A DNA stretch of 35,381 nucleotides, taken from positions 1 to 35,381 of IMG/VR virus record IMGVR_UViG_3300045784_000003; one strand, written 5' to 3'. Below the pieces are notes generated by a model. It was not told the origin of the DNA and ran no database searches. It saw nothing but the letters and a program-made list of their open reading frames with translations. This document shows positions 1 through 6,457 of the stretch, one piece after another (position 1 is the first letter of the stretch; every line of letters starts with the position of its first letter). A program made the position numbers and the translations under genes. This DNA comes from a virus.

Positions 1-72
1 TCCGGCGATATGGCGAGTGCCAGGTTTTTGCATCGCGCTAAGTATCGCCTTTTCAATAGCTTTGTATTTCAT
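1..72 (-). CDS. Small unknown protein, 3' part outside the window
   Basis: Reading leftward from position 72, 24 codons (MKYKAIEKAILSAMQ...) run off the window edge without a stop. An in-frame ATG at 81 sits directly against the AGGAG at 86-82, which is too close, while the ATG at 72 has about 9 nt spacing, so 72 is preferred. It lies downstream of the small HTH gene at 146-271 and is probably co-transcribed with it. No family can be named from 24 residues. Confidence 0.5.
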   Translation of the reverse strand, partial: MKYKAIEKAILSAMQKPGTRHIAG

Positions 73-145
73 GGTTTTCATCTCCTGTACTCATCAATCC
101 TTGCATGATGTGCCGGTTATGCTGCGTCAATTTGCAACTTCCATA

Positions 146-271
146 TCAAAGCCCAAGATCGTCCAGAATACCCTGTACCATGCGTTCATTCATGCCGATC
201 TCGGCCGCTATTTCGTGCGATGTACGGCCAGCAAGCCAAAGCCTTTTGATTCTGCGCTCAGTCTGCGTCAT
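146..271 (-). CDS. 41-aa helix-turn-helix miniprotein
   Basis: A complete 41-residue frame starting MTQTERRIKRLWLAG and ending with DDLGL. The stretch IKRLWLAGRTSHEIAAEIG followed by MNERMVQGIL has the spacing of the resolvase/Sigma-70 region 4 type HTH (first helix, turn 'AGRTSHEIA', recognition helix). It has a GGGAGA ribosome site 5-6 nt upstream and a good minus-strand promoter behind it (304-335). Probably a small DNA-binding regulator, transcribed away from the rest of the phage genes; the role is inferred from the HTH pattern only. Confidence 0.6.
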   Translation of the reverse strand: MTQTERRIKRLWLAGRTSHEIAAEIGMNERMVQGILDDLGL

Positions 272-303
272 AGTTTCTCCCGTTCGAAAATCACTTACAG
301 ATA

Positions 304-335
304 CATTATTGCGCTAAACGGTGAAACGCTGTCAA
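304..335 (-). promoter_or_regulatory. Sigma-70-like promoter for the leftward genes
   Basis: On the minus strand a perfect TTGACA (335-330) is followed 18-19 nt later by CAATAAT (311-305). It lies about 35 bp upstream of the start of the HTH gene at 271. This is the only strong minus-strand promoter seen. Confidence 0.55.
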
Positions 336-498
336 GCATAAAATGATGCGGACGTGAAAATAAATAGGTGCATAGGAATATCGGCACTATATATAAGGAT
401 AAAGGCCAGCGCAAGGGACCGCTGAAAGCCCGTAACGCGCTAGGACACATTAAAGACTCTTCTAAGGGAATAACCCCCTAAGGGTAGGGTAAGGCTCT

Positions 499-517
499 CC
501 GCCCCCGTAGGGGGTGG
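499..517. repeat. GC-rich hairpin
   Basis: CCGCCCCC, loop GTA, GGGGGTGG form an 8 bp stem with one G-T pair. No T-run follows on either strand, so it is not a standard intrinsic terminator. Confidence 0.5.
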
Positions 518-543
518 GAAGGATTCCCGCACGCGCATCATTA

Positions 544-682
544 TTTATTCCGCCCTCGATTGTTCGTTTATTCGACTGCCGGTATTTATTCACAGATCGT
601 TTGCCTGATTATTCTCTGTTCGATTATCCCGCCCGCCTTTTATTCGATGTTTATTTGTACATGGCAACGGCATTTATTTATT
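544..682. repeat. AT-rich TTTATT repeat block
   Basis: TTTATT occurs at 544, 567, 585, 639, 650, 673 and 677, several times next to TTCGA. CCGGTATTT occurs here (579-587) and again at 802-810. The clustering of short AT-rich repeats next to longer repeats resembles a DNA-unwinding element, but no replication initiator gene is recognised in the window. Confidence 0.4.
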
Positions 683-730
683 GAGGGAGTGAAGCCTTTT
701 TTCCTACCAGAGACATTTACCTGTCACCGG

Positions 731-867
731 CCCCCAAACCTGGCGCATTATCGGCGTAAATAGGGTGCAGATCGGTAAATGGTCCATTTTCGGGCAGATT
801 CCCGGTATTTGCGGGCATAGCTCGCCAGGTTGGGGGAGTATCGGCGCGGGGGTGCAATAGATTGATC
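731..867. repeat. Imperfect repeat pair with inverted arms
   Basis: CCCCCAAACCTGGCG (731-745) is nearly the reverse complement of CGCCAGGTTGGGGG (823-836). After each arm comes a direct repeat: TATCGGCG (749-756 and 839-846), then GGGTGCA (763-769 and 849-855), then GATCG. Between them lies the palindrome AAATGG-T-CCATTT (777-789). The arrangement suggests protein-binding sites. Confidence 0.5.
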
Positions 868-1123
868 GTTAATCCTACCCAATTGGTGATATTCGTCAGG
901 AACATGTAATAATAGCCAGTATTTATGGGTTATGTTGGTAAGTTTGGACCCTTAGTTGCTTACGTCTGCTTACGTCTGCGGAGTTGTCCAAGTCGGTACC
1001 TCTATGGATGTCTACGACGCCTTTGGTTGTTCTAGGTATAGGCATATCAAAACAAAAAGCGCAGTATCTAAAAAATAAATATATAAAAATTTCTAGAGGA
1101 AAGCGCAATTTTTGAAATAATAG

Positions 1124-1152
1124 TTGCAATAATCTAGTTTATATGATAGTAT
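1124..1152 (+). promoter_or_regulatory. Promoter for the rightward HNH gene
   Basis: TTGCAA (1124-1129), 17 bp spacer, TAGTAT (1147-1152) preceded by TG at the extended -10 position. The predicted start point is about 25 nt upstream of the ATG at 1183. Confidence 0.5.
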
Positions 1153-1182
1153 AAATTTAAGTAATTATGGAGGTGGTAGATT

Positions 1183-1791
1183 ATGGCGCAAAGAGATAAA
1201 TTTCACAGTGAGTTCAAAAAAATACGTCCAAGCATTTTGATTAGGGACGAAAACAGATGTGCAAAGTGTGGATCGGATTTGTCTTTAGAGGTTCATCATA
1301 TTGACGGGTACGATAATAATTCTTCTGAGTGTTTGGTGACGCTTTGCTATTTGTGTCACGCGGTAGCACCGATGGGGAAAGACTTATTCTCGCAGTGGCT
1401 TCTTTTAGGGAGAAGCGGCATTGAGGAAGTTCAAACCGAAATAAAAGGGAAGAAAATACCGAGGATGACAAAGGCGCAGATCGTAGAATTCTGCCGCGTT
1501 CTTTTGAAGTTCAATATTGATCTTGCCAAGGAAAGGATGAAGGCTGCGAGAGACAGGATGCGTGGGAATGGTACGTATAAAGAGGGAAGAAAGCCTTATG
1601 GTGAGAAACCAGGGGAGGCTGCGGTCTTGGAGCGGATGCTTAAAATGAGGGAAATCGGAAAACATTATTATCAAATTGCAGATGAATTAAACGCTGAAGG
1701 AATTCCATGCCGCAGGAGCGATGCGGGGAAGATATGGAGTGGTAATACCATCCAGAAAATACTGGCGCGAAAAAGCGCAGAAAAGGCTTGA
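1183..1791 (+). CDS. HNH nuclease domain joined to a serine-recombinase accessory domain
   Basis: 202 residues. Residues about 15-65 form an HNH/treble-clef nuclease core: CAKCG, then EVHHIDGYDNN, then CYLCH, with both CxxC pairs and the HH catalytic motif present. Residues about 135-198 resemble the 'Recombinase' region downstream of large serine recombinases: GRKPYGEKPG, then a helical HTH-like part with IADELNAEGIPCRR and a WSGNTIQKIL motif. The N-terminal resolvase catalytic domain is absent. The start has a strong GGAGGTGG site. It probably binds and cuts DNA, perhaps as a free-standing homing-type endonuclease that borrowed a recombinase DNA-binding module. The domain reading is solid for HNH and moderate for the recombinase part. 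Confidence 0.8.
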   Translation: MAQRDKFHSEFKKIRPSILIRDENRCAKCGSDLSLEVHHIDGYDNNSSECLVTLCYLCHAVAPMGKDLFSQWLLLGRSGIEEVQTEIKGKKIPRMTKAQIVEFCRVLLKFNIDLAKERMKAARDRMRGNGTYKEGRKPYGEKPGEAAVLERMLKMREIGKHYYQIADELNAEGIPCRRSDAGKIWSGNTIQKILARKSAEKA

Positions 1792-1816
1792 CAATGTTGG
1801 TATGGTATGCGAGTAT
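1775..1816 (+). promoter_or_regulatory. Promoter with CAGAAAA-N3-TTGACA box
   Basis: GCGCAGAAAAGGCTTGACA (1775-1793), 17 bp, then a weak -10 GAGTAT (1811-1816). It lies over the 3' end of the HNH gene and serves the ribbon-helix-helix gene at 1844. A second box, GCGCAGGAAAA, lies at 1834-1844 over the translation start. The same -35 block recurs at 9657 and 11989. Confidence 0.55.
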
Positions 1817-1843
1817 GTAAATCGAAAGGGAGAGCGCAGGAAA

Positions 1844-2206
1844 ATGAAAATGAGGCCACAGTTTAATTTGCGAATGAGGGATACGGATCAGTTTTCGGAT
1901 GTAGCGTGTCTGGCGGATCAGGAGGGAATATCTTCGAATGAGTGGATATTGCGCCAGATGGAGAAGCATCCGGTGTTGTTGGGTGCGAGATTGACGGAAA
2001 AGATGGAAAAGTCTGGTGTGAACGCGGCAGGCGCAGAAGTGGCATCGGCCAAAAAAATTCCGAACAAGCGCCCGCCGTCCACGTATAAAAAGGTGTGCGC
2101 CCCCGAAAATCCGATAGAGACTGATGCGGTAGGGACGCAGGGGTGCAAGGTGACGGTGAGTAGGACAATGAGTTGCGCCCCCGAAAATTCGAAGGATAAT
2201 AAATGA
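1844..2206 (+). CDS. Arc-like ribbon-helix-helix DNA-binding protein
   Basis: 120 residues. The N-terminal part, RPQFNLRMRDTD then SSNEWILRQMEKH, fits the Arc/MetJ pattern: a beta strand with alternating residues followed by two helices. The C-terminal half is unstructured, basic and Pro-rich, and ends with two copies of a CAPEN motif. Arc-like proteins are dimeric repressors or activators, so this is a candidate phage regulator. An upstream ATG at 1802 is open, but AGG at 1838-1840 favours 1844 or 1850. It has its own promoter and a repeated box over its start, which would suit autoregulation. Confidence 0.65.
   Translation: MKMRPQFNLRMRDTDQFSDVACLADQEGISSNEWILRQMEKHPVLLGARLTEKMEKSGVNAAGAEVASAKKIPNKRPPSTYKKVCAPENPIETDAVGTQGCKVTVSRTMSCAPENSKDNK
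2096..2190 (+). repeat. Direct repeat TGCGCCCCCGAAAATYCGA
   Basis: Two near-identical 19-nt copies in the 3' end of the ribbon-helix-helix gene encode the repeated CAPEN residues. They may be a trace of slippage or recombination next to the truncated methyltransferase. Confidence 0.5.
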
Positions 2207-2379
2207 AACCATATTATGAGCACGCTGGAATCACCATCTCCCACGGCGATTGCCGTGAGATTCTTCCGACCCTACCCAAGTTGGACCTGCTGCTGACTGA
2301 CCCCCCGTATGGGATTCTTGCCGAGAGCGGATCTGCAGCAACCCGCCGAAGTGAGCGAATAGAAAGAAATGAGCAATAA
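2203..2379 (+). pseudogene. N-terminal stub of a DNA methyltransferase (N4/N6 type)
   Basis: Only 58 residues remain. They contain the typical opening of phage DNA methylases: HAGITISHGDCREILP, then KLDLLLTDPPYGI. DPPY is catalytic motif IV of amino-methyltransferases. After DPPYGI the frame continues with unrelated residues (LAESGSAATRR...) and stops. The AdoMet-binding FxGxG motif and target-recognition parts expected in a roughly 200-300 residue enzyme are missing, so it cannot be active as encoded. It still overlaps the previous stop as ATGA. A deletion has probably fused the first part to downstream sequence at about 2320-2345. Confidence 0.8.
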
Positions 2380-2554
2380 AGTTCTGTACACGATTCAATG
2401 CAAGAAGCAGGACGGCAAGCGGTGGCTGTCAGCGCGCTTTTGGCTACCGGATCAGAAGCCAACACATTCTTGGGCTGTAGCGCAGAAAGCCATGGATGAA
2501 GCGTACAGTCAATTTCCTAATGCTAAGTATCGAATCAGGGAGGCAAAGAGATGA
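2369..2554 (+). CDS. Unknown 61-aa protein
   Basis: Starts MSNKVLYTIQCKKQDGKRW and contains SARFWLPDQKPT and a helical C-terminus ending in REAKR. It overlaps the methyltransferase stub by 11 nt and the next gene by ATGA. The ribosome site is weak (AGAAAGAA), so it may depend on coupling with the stub upstream. No family recognised. Confidence 0.6.
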   Translation: MSNKVLYTIQCKKQDGKRWLSARFWLPDQKPTHSWAVAQKAMDEAYSQFPNAKYRIREAKR

Positions 2555-2742
2555 GAGGAACTGTTTTTGAATACGACGGCATGAGGTTTAAAGCGCAGGA
2601 TGATGAAATCTGTTCATTGCTTTCCGACGCCGCGATTTTAGAGAAGATTGGATCTTGCAATCTTAAAACAGCGATTCGTGTTGCGCTCGAATGTCAGAGA
2701 ATTACTTTGGCTGACCTTCCTGTGCCGGTGGGGTGCGTGTAA
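2551..2742 (+). CDS. Unknown 63-aa protein
   Basis: Overlaps the previous stop as ATGA; the purine-rich GGGAGGCAAAGAG upstream acts as the ribosome site. MRGTVFEYDGMRFKAQDDEI then a helical middle. No recognisable domain or membrane segment. Confidence 0.6.
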   Translation: MRGTVFEYDGMRFKAQDDEICSLLSDAAILEKIGSCNLKTAIRVALECQRITLADLPVPVGCV

Positions 2743-2912
2743 TGATTAGGGCGAGGATAGCTTTGTTCCTAATGGGGCGTAGGAATCGTCAGATATTGGA
2801 CGATATGACCAGCGTGGTGTGCGGAACGAAGAAAAACTACGAACTAAAAGTTGATGGGCCATTGATCGATCTTTTGATTAGGAGATGGCTCCACAATGAG
2901 GATGTACGATGA
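2742..2912 (+). CDS. Unknown 56-aa basic protein
   Basis: A complete frame whose start overlaps the previous stop by one base and whose stop overlaps the next start as ATGA, the same packing as its neighbours. MIRARIALFLMGRRNRQIL, then a middle part and a C-terminal LLIRRWLHNEDVR. Not recognised; placed by gene packing. Confidence 0.55.
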   Translation: MIRARIALFLMGRRNRQILDDMTSVVCGTKKNYELKVDGPLIDLLIRRWLHNEDVR

Positions 2913-3190
2913 CCGACCGCCCAATGTCGAAACGAATGCAGGACGTTCTAGCAACCATAGCAGACGCCAAGAGCGGAGAAATAAGAGGATGGTCCATTGC
3001 AACATGGCTGCTACAGCGTCAGCATCCTGAAGGCATAAGGGAATCGCTGAGGGCGCTTGTCAACAGGGGGTTGATCGCGATGCGCCCGATGGACGATACG
3101 AGAGACGAATGGCAAAAGGCATTTCCTGACCGCCTCAAGGCGATGTACTCGATTGCCAAACAGGACGGTCCTGAAGTTCAAGTAGGATAA
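2909..3190 (+). CDS. Unknown 93-aa protein, possible winged helix
   Basis: GAGGA 6 nt upstream of ATG. After a 25-residue lead, the pattern GWSIATWLLQRQHPEGIRESLRALVNRGLIAMRP fits a helix-helix-wing: substrate selection of the 'conditional helix, recognition helix, wing' type seen in phage wHTH regulators. Function is inferred from the pattern only. Confidence 0.6.
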   Translation: MTDRPMSKRMQDVLATIADAKSGEIRGWSIATWLLQRQHPEGIRESLRALVNRGLIAMRPMDDTRDEWQKAFPDRLKAMYSIAKQDGPEVQVG

Positions 3191-3192
3191 AA

Positions 3193-3555
3193 ATGAGCAG
3201 TGAAAGGGGAATGATGATGAGCGGATTGAAAAGATTATTTCGGAGAACAGATTGGAAACACTTCTTTGACAAAAACGGTGTTGGGGAAATTGTATGGCTA
3301 AAAGAAAGAGGATGGTTAGAACATCCAAACTGTTTTAGCACTAGCGTTTTCTATGTTAGTGGAAAAATTAAAGGTGGATTTCGAGGAGAAGGGTTTTTCA
3401 CTGTACGGTCTGTGGATTACGAAGACAATCAAGATGCAAGAAATTTTTTATCCGAGGAGGCTGTTTCACGCCTTAAATCCTATGCGCTTCCTAATTGTCG
3501 ATGCCGAATGGGACTCCATTGGAAGTGCGGAATTCACCACAACTGGATAGGATAA
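3193..3555 (+). CDS. Unknown 120-aa protein with Cys-rich C-terminus
   Basis: Starts at ATG 3193 (AGGA 5 nt upstream), but AAAGGGGA at 3203-3210 would suit ATG 3217 (MSGLKRLFRR) equally well. It has an aromatic-rich body (DWKHFFDKNGVGEIVWLKERGW) and a C-terminus with CRCRMGLHWKCGIHHNW, a C-x-C...C...HH cluster that might bind zinc. No family recognised. Confidence 0.6.
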   Translation: MSSERGMMMSGLKRLFRRTDWKHFFDKNGVGEIVWLKERGWLEHPNCFSTSVFYVSGKIKGGFRGEGFFTVRSVDYEDNQDARNFLSEEAVSRLKSYALPNCRCRMGLHWKCGIHHNWIG

Positions 3556-3585
3556 AGCGATTCGGATGAGGAAGGAGGATGCGCG

Positions 3586-3765
3586 ATGAAAACAAGGAAT
3601 TGTGATTGGTGCGAAGCTGATTTGGGACCGGGTGGGGAGCACGACACGCGGGAGCCTGAAGCGTGCTCAGAACGGGAGTGTCAGCGAGAAGTAAGGAACC
3701 TTTACCGCGAGATGCAAGAGGAACGTGAAGATCGGGCGCGGGAAGACAATTACGAACGGTACTAG
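3586..3765 (+). CDS. Zn-finger-like 59-aa acidic miniprotein
   Basis: An AAGGAGG site lies 7 nt upstream. The N-terminus has NCDWCEADL, followed by ACSERECQREV, so two Cys pairs about 23 residues apart could form a small zinc site. The rest is a charged helix (YREMQEEREDRAREDN). It sits just before another Cys-rich gene (3775). Function unknown. Confidence 0.65.
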   Translation: MKTRNCDWCEADLGPGGEHDTREPEACSERECQREVRNLYREMQEEREDRAREDNYERY

Positions 3766-3774
3766 GGGTGAGGA

Positions 3775-4329
3775 ATGGGAGCGGGGAGAACAATAAAGAT
3801 CAAGTGCGCGTGGTGCTGCAAGAGCTTTCCTAAAGCTGTTGGAGCATATAATCGCGCCATGAAAATAAAATCCCCTTTGTATTGCAGCCAGAAGTGCTCT
3901 GGCCTAGCACGCCGAAAAAATAAATCGGTTAAGGAAAAGAAGAGGCTTAAGGCAGATTATGATAGGAATAGACGAACAGAAAAATCCGATGAGTTGAAGG
4001 CTAAAAAGAAGGCAGCGTATGCAATCTGGGGTCCGATTCATCGGGAAGAGGAACGTCAAAAGCGCAAGGAGGGGATGCCAAAGCATGTGGAGTATTGCCG
4101 CCAACCTGAATACAAGAAAAAGAAGAAAGATTATGATCGGAAAGTTCGGGTTGCGGAGTACGGCGAGTTTGCAGAATCTTATGAGCTTTTAGAGGAATTG
4201 GTGAAAGAAATCAAGCGCCAGATGCCAGACCGATTCGAGCGTTATGCTCAGTCTGGAAGACAACAATGGAACCCAGTTAACCAACAAAGGAGAAGGAATG
4301 CAAGGACAAATGGGATTGACAGCAAATAG
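3775..4329 (+). CDS. Treble-clef zinc-finger protein with long basic helix
   Basis: 184 residues. Residues 8-45 read IKCAWCCKSFPK ... YCSQKCSGLARR, a CxxC...CxxC pattern with the 'YCSxxC' knuckle common in phage HNH-like zinc fingers. No HNH catalytic His is evident, so it may be a DNA- or RNA-binding protein. Residues 48-130 are an extended Lys/Arg/Glu-rich helix. The C-terminus is Gln/Asn/Arg-rich. GGGGTGAGGA lies before the ATG. It overlaps the next gene by 32 nt. Confidence 0.6.
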   Translation: MGAGRTIKIKCAWCCKSFPKAVGAYNRAMKIKSPLYCSQKCSGLARRKNKSVKEKKRLKADYDRNRRTEKSDELKAKKKAAYAIWGPIHREEERQKRKEGMPKHVEYCRQPEYKKKKKDYDRKVRVAEYGEFAESYELLEELVKEIKRQMPDRFERYAQSGRQQWNPVNQQRRRNARTNGIDSK

Positions 4330-4537
4330 CCTCAGAGAAGCATTGTGGGCAACACTTAACCAAGTCAAGGCAAAGAAGATGCTGCCAGGACATGCAGACG
4401 CTATTGCAGCGCAGGCAAGGGAAATCCTTCGCACGGTAAAAGTTCAGCTTCAGATTAGCGGACAAACGGCTCGTCCTGTGCCAGTTGAGGTCGTGGAATT
4501 CTCAGAAGGTAAGAATAAGAGGGCGATCAAGAAGTGA
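4298..4537 (+). CDS. Unknown 79-aa helical phage protein
   Basis: Start chosen at 4298 because AAAGGAGAAGGA lies directly in front. TANSLREALWATLNQVK, then HADAIAAQAREILRTVKVQLQIS has the feel of a small family found in many phages near regulatory genes, made of two helices (an 'LRE.LW.TL..' helix and an 'AIA.QAREI..TVK' helix). No activity is known to me. Confidence 0.65.
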   Translation: MQGQMGLTANSLREALWATLNQVKAKKMLPGHADAIAAQAREILRTVKVQLQISGQTARPVPVEVVEFSEGKNKRAIKK

Positions 4538-4758
4538 TCGACTTCCGCACAAGGTTCCGCGATTTTGATAATCCCCTCCATCCCTTCCAAAAGTGGTGGA
4601 GGGAGCATGGACAGTTCATGTTCTCTGGCGGCGGTAGGAATCAAATGATGTGGGCTGCTCGTGGATGGATAGCGAGAGAGCAGATGAGTGATGGGGTAGA
4701 GGTAACGGGGGAGTCGATGAACGAGAAGCGTCCGCATCGGAAATGGGGAGAGAAATGA
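4534..4758 (+). CDS. Unknown 74-aa protein
   Basis: GTG start overlapping the previous stop (GTGA). Rich in aromatic and Arg residues: FRTRFRDFDNPLHPFQKWWREH then MMWAARGWIAREQ. Its stop overlaps the next start. Not recognised. Confidence 0.6.
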   Translation: MIDFRTRFRDFDNPLHPFQKWWREHGQFMFSGGGRNQMMWAARGWIAREQMSDGVEVTGESMNEKRPHRKWGEK

Positions 4759-5003
4759 AAGATTGGGCTGTCAGAGATTTGCCTAAGCCATCGGCATTTA
4801 TTCAATGGAAGGGTACTGATGTCTGCATGGACTGTTATTGTTTATGTGGGAAAAGTTTTCATATTGATGCCGGATTTGCTTATGCTGTGACGTGTCCTCA
4901 CTGTAATCGTAGATATGAAATGTCTGCGGTTATTGAAATGCGCGAGATTCATGATGACGAAGTATGGGATGGGTGTATTATTGAAGCGGAGGATGCTAAG
5001 TGA
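4755..5003 (+). CDS. Zinc-ribbon miniprotein
   Basis: 82 residues from ATG 4755, which overlaps the previous stop as ATGA; an earlier ATG at 4743 is also open. CMDCYCLCGKSF ... VTCPHCNRRYEMS gives four or more Cys in two knuckles, a rubredoxin/Com-like zinc ribbon. Such phage proteins often bind nucleic acid or act as small translational regulators; the role here is open. Ends in an acidic tail. Confidence 0.65.
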   Translation: MKDWAVRDLPKPSAFIQWKGTDVCMDCYCLCGKSFHIDAGFAYAVTCPHCNRRYEMSAVIEMREIHDDEVWDGCIIEAEDAK

Positions 5004-5260
5004 ACGAAGTCGAATGGAGAATCAGTCCGCAGGTATTCAGTGATTTGCACAGCATTATATCCAAACATGGAATGGGTATTCCTCAACTTGACGATGACAT
5101 GCGCAAGGAACTGTTTGGAGATCGTCTTATTGGTCCTGACGCTGCGGCAATGGAGATTGTTGAAAAATATGGATTGCGCGTAGGAATATCGTTAAGGATT
5201 GTAGTAGACTATAAGTTAGATGGGTACGAGAAACCCAAGTACGAGTACGGGGATAACTGA
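5000..5260 (+). CDS. Unknown 86-aa protein
   Basis: GTG start overlapping the upstream stop. MNEVEWRISPQVFSDLHSII, then a helical middle and an acidic/Tyr-rich tail (KLDGYEKPKYEYGDN). No domain recognised. Confidence 0.6.
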   Translation: MNEVEWRISPQVFSDLHSIISKHGMGIPQLDDDMRKELFGDRLIGPDAAAMEIVEKYGLRVGISLRIVVDYKLDGYEKPKYEYGDN

Positions 5261-5277
5261 GGGGAGAAGATAAGGTA

Positions 5278-5739
5278 GTGAAACTCGTATTCCTTGAAGT
5301 CCACGGCGTTCTCATGATGCCTATTTGTGAGAACGTAGCAAGACTCCTGCAAGAACCTGTGAAGGCGTTTAAGCCTGCCGTAGATGCTTTGAACTTTATC
5401 ACTAGAACCACGGGAGCGAAGATTGTTATCACGAGCGCATGGAGGAATGCGGGAATATGGGTATTGGAGGAAAAGTTCAAGGAGTGGGGAGTAGAGGGGA
5501 AGATTATTGACGGTACTCCTATCGGTTTAGGAAAATCGGACGAAATCAATAAGTATTTGGTGTGGGCTATAGAACCTGAATCCTACGTGGTAATTGATTG
5601 TGAGAACATCGAGGATACTAACTATGCTGATTTATCAAAACATCTGGTGATAACCAACCCTAAAGAGGGTGGATTAACTGAGAATTTGGCGCAAAGGTCG
5701 GTAGAGATTCTTAACAAGATGAGAGAAAAGGAGAAGTAA
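5278..5739 (+). CDS. HAD-like phosphatase with lost catalytic aspartates
   Basis: 153 residues, GTG start after GGGGAGAAGATAAGG. The fold markers of the HAD family seen in phage and RNA-repair proteins are all in order: KLVFLEVHGVL (residues 2-12), VITSAWRNAG, GKSDEINKYL, YVVIDCEN, LVITNPKEGGLTE. In active members the first is FLDxDGVL, where both Asp are essential. Here they are Glu and His (codons GAA and CAC), and motif IV has IDCEN instead of a DD pair. It is therefore probably not a phosphatase and may have kept only binding. The family assignment is from motif order and is fairly sure. Confidence 0.7.
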   Translation: MKLVFLEVHGVLMMPICENVARLLQEPVKAFKPAVDALNFITRTTGAKIVITSAWRNAGIWVLEEKFKEWGVEGKIIDGTPIGLGKSDEINKYLVWAIEPESYVVIDCENIEDTNYADLSKHLVITNPKEGGLTENLAQRSVEILNKMREKEK

Positions 5740-5942
5740 TGTACACAAACATTGAGTTGGAAGTTTCTCGCGGTACGCAGGTAGGCGGATCAGCACAAAA
5801 AGGTAAATACTCTGTAATATACGGAGGAAATGAAACCGTATTAACGATAACTGGTCCGTACAAAACGCTGCGCAAGTTGTTGGTGGAGTCAATAGAAGTG
5901 ATTGACGAAATGCACGAATCGCAAAAGGAAATGAATAAGTAA
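5739..5942 (+). CDS. Unknown 67-aa protein
   Basis: Starts on the previous stop (TAATG) with GGAGAAG upstream. Beta-rich N-terminus (NIELEVSRGTQVGG, KYSVIYGGNETVLTITG) and a charged C-terminal helix. Not recognised. Confidence 0.6.
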   Translation: MYTNIELEVSRGTQVGGSAQKGKYSVIYGGNETVLTITGPYKTLRKLLVESIEVIDEMHESQKEMNK

Positions 5943-5956
5943 CGGAGGGGTAGAAG

Positions 5957-6457
5957 ATGGCTGATAAGGTTGTAGTACCGGATGAAATGAGGATCGCGGC
6001 AGGAATGGCGAGCACTGGATATGATCCTGACGGGTATTTTTTGTACAATTCACTTGAAGGTGCTCTTAACTGGTTGGATGAAAAGATAAAGGGTTTGAAA
6101 AGGGGAGATACGTATCTTGGGCGTAGGTTATACAACAATGCGATTGAAGATGTTCGCCGGATGTACCTTGCGCCTGATTCGGAAGTTGGGACTGCTGCTA
6201 AGAATGTAATCCAAAGCATGATGGGATGCACATTTACCCCCACAGAAGCCAATGAAATAGTAAAACATTTGGGCTATGCTTCTCACGGATGGATTCCTTC
6301 CTGCCCCCCTAAAGAAGAATCTACTGAGCCAGAAGTTCCAGAGGCAATCAAGGGCCTGATTGAATTTGCAATCGGGAAGAAAACAATTCCGCCTCCGTAT
6401 TATGCTGATGCCGTTATCGAAGCCTTCCGTCGCGGACAGAAATCGGTAATCAAATGA
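5957..6457 (+). CDS. Member 1 of a four-copy phage paralog family
   Basis: 166 residues. It shares with the genes at 12539, 17861 and 19807 an opening DKxVVPDEM, a middle EDVRRMYLAPDSEV, a PEVPEAIKGL segment and an ending EAFRRGQKS. In this copy the APEPEVPEEIK segment is split by an insert of about 50 residues with Cys and His (SMMGCTF...SHGWIPSCPP). The spacing between shared blocks varies among the copies while the blocks stay fixed. The family is unknown to me; it is mostly helical and has no catalytic motif I can see. Strong GGAGGGG site. Confidence 0.7.
   Translation: MADKVVVPDEMRIAAGMASTGYDPDGYFLYNSLEGALNWLDEKIKGLKRGDTYLGRRLYNNAIEDVRRMYLAPDSEVGTAAKNVIQSMMGCTFTPTEANEIVKHLGYASHGWIPSCPPKEESTEPEVPEAIKGLIEFAIGKKTIPPPYYADAVIEAFRRGQKSVIK

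Larger units (their letters stand above)
272..1182. other. Gene-free divergent control region
   Basis: About 0.9 kb separates the leftward and rightward genes. Frames inside it lack ribosome sites and look random. It holds a GC-rich hairpin at 499-517, an AT-rich block with seven TTTATT motifs (544-682), a repeat pair around 731-867, a 2 x 10 bp tandem GCTTACGTCT (958-977) and promoters at both ends. A replication origin, a regulatory switch or a remnant of deleted genes are all possible. Confidence 0.5.

Noticed and set aside
17-346. A + strand frame of 109 codons over the left edge
   Set aside because: It has no ribosome site and lies over two minus-strand genes that do have ribosome sites and a promoter.
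956-1078. A + strand frame of about 40 residues starting TTG (or ATG 1004)
   Set aside because: No ribosome site upstream, and the tandem GCTTACGTCT repeat and promoter elements explain the DNA as well.
717-1129. Minus-strand frames in the control region
   Set aside because: No ribosome sites, odd composition, and they cross the repeat pair and the rightward promoter; treated as chance frames.
1183-1791. Calling the first + gene a phage integrase or serine recombinase
   Set aside because: Only the accessory recombinase-like part is visible; the resolvase catalytic domain with its Ser is absent, and an HNH core takes its place.
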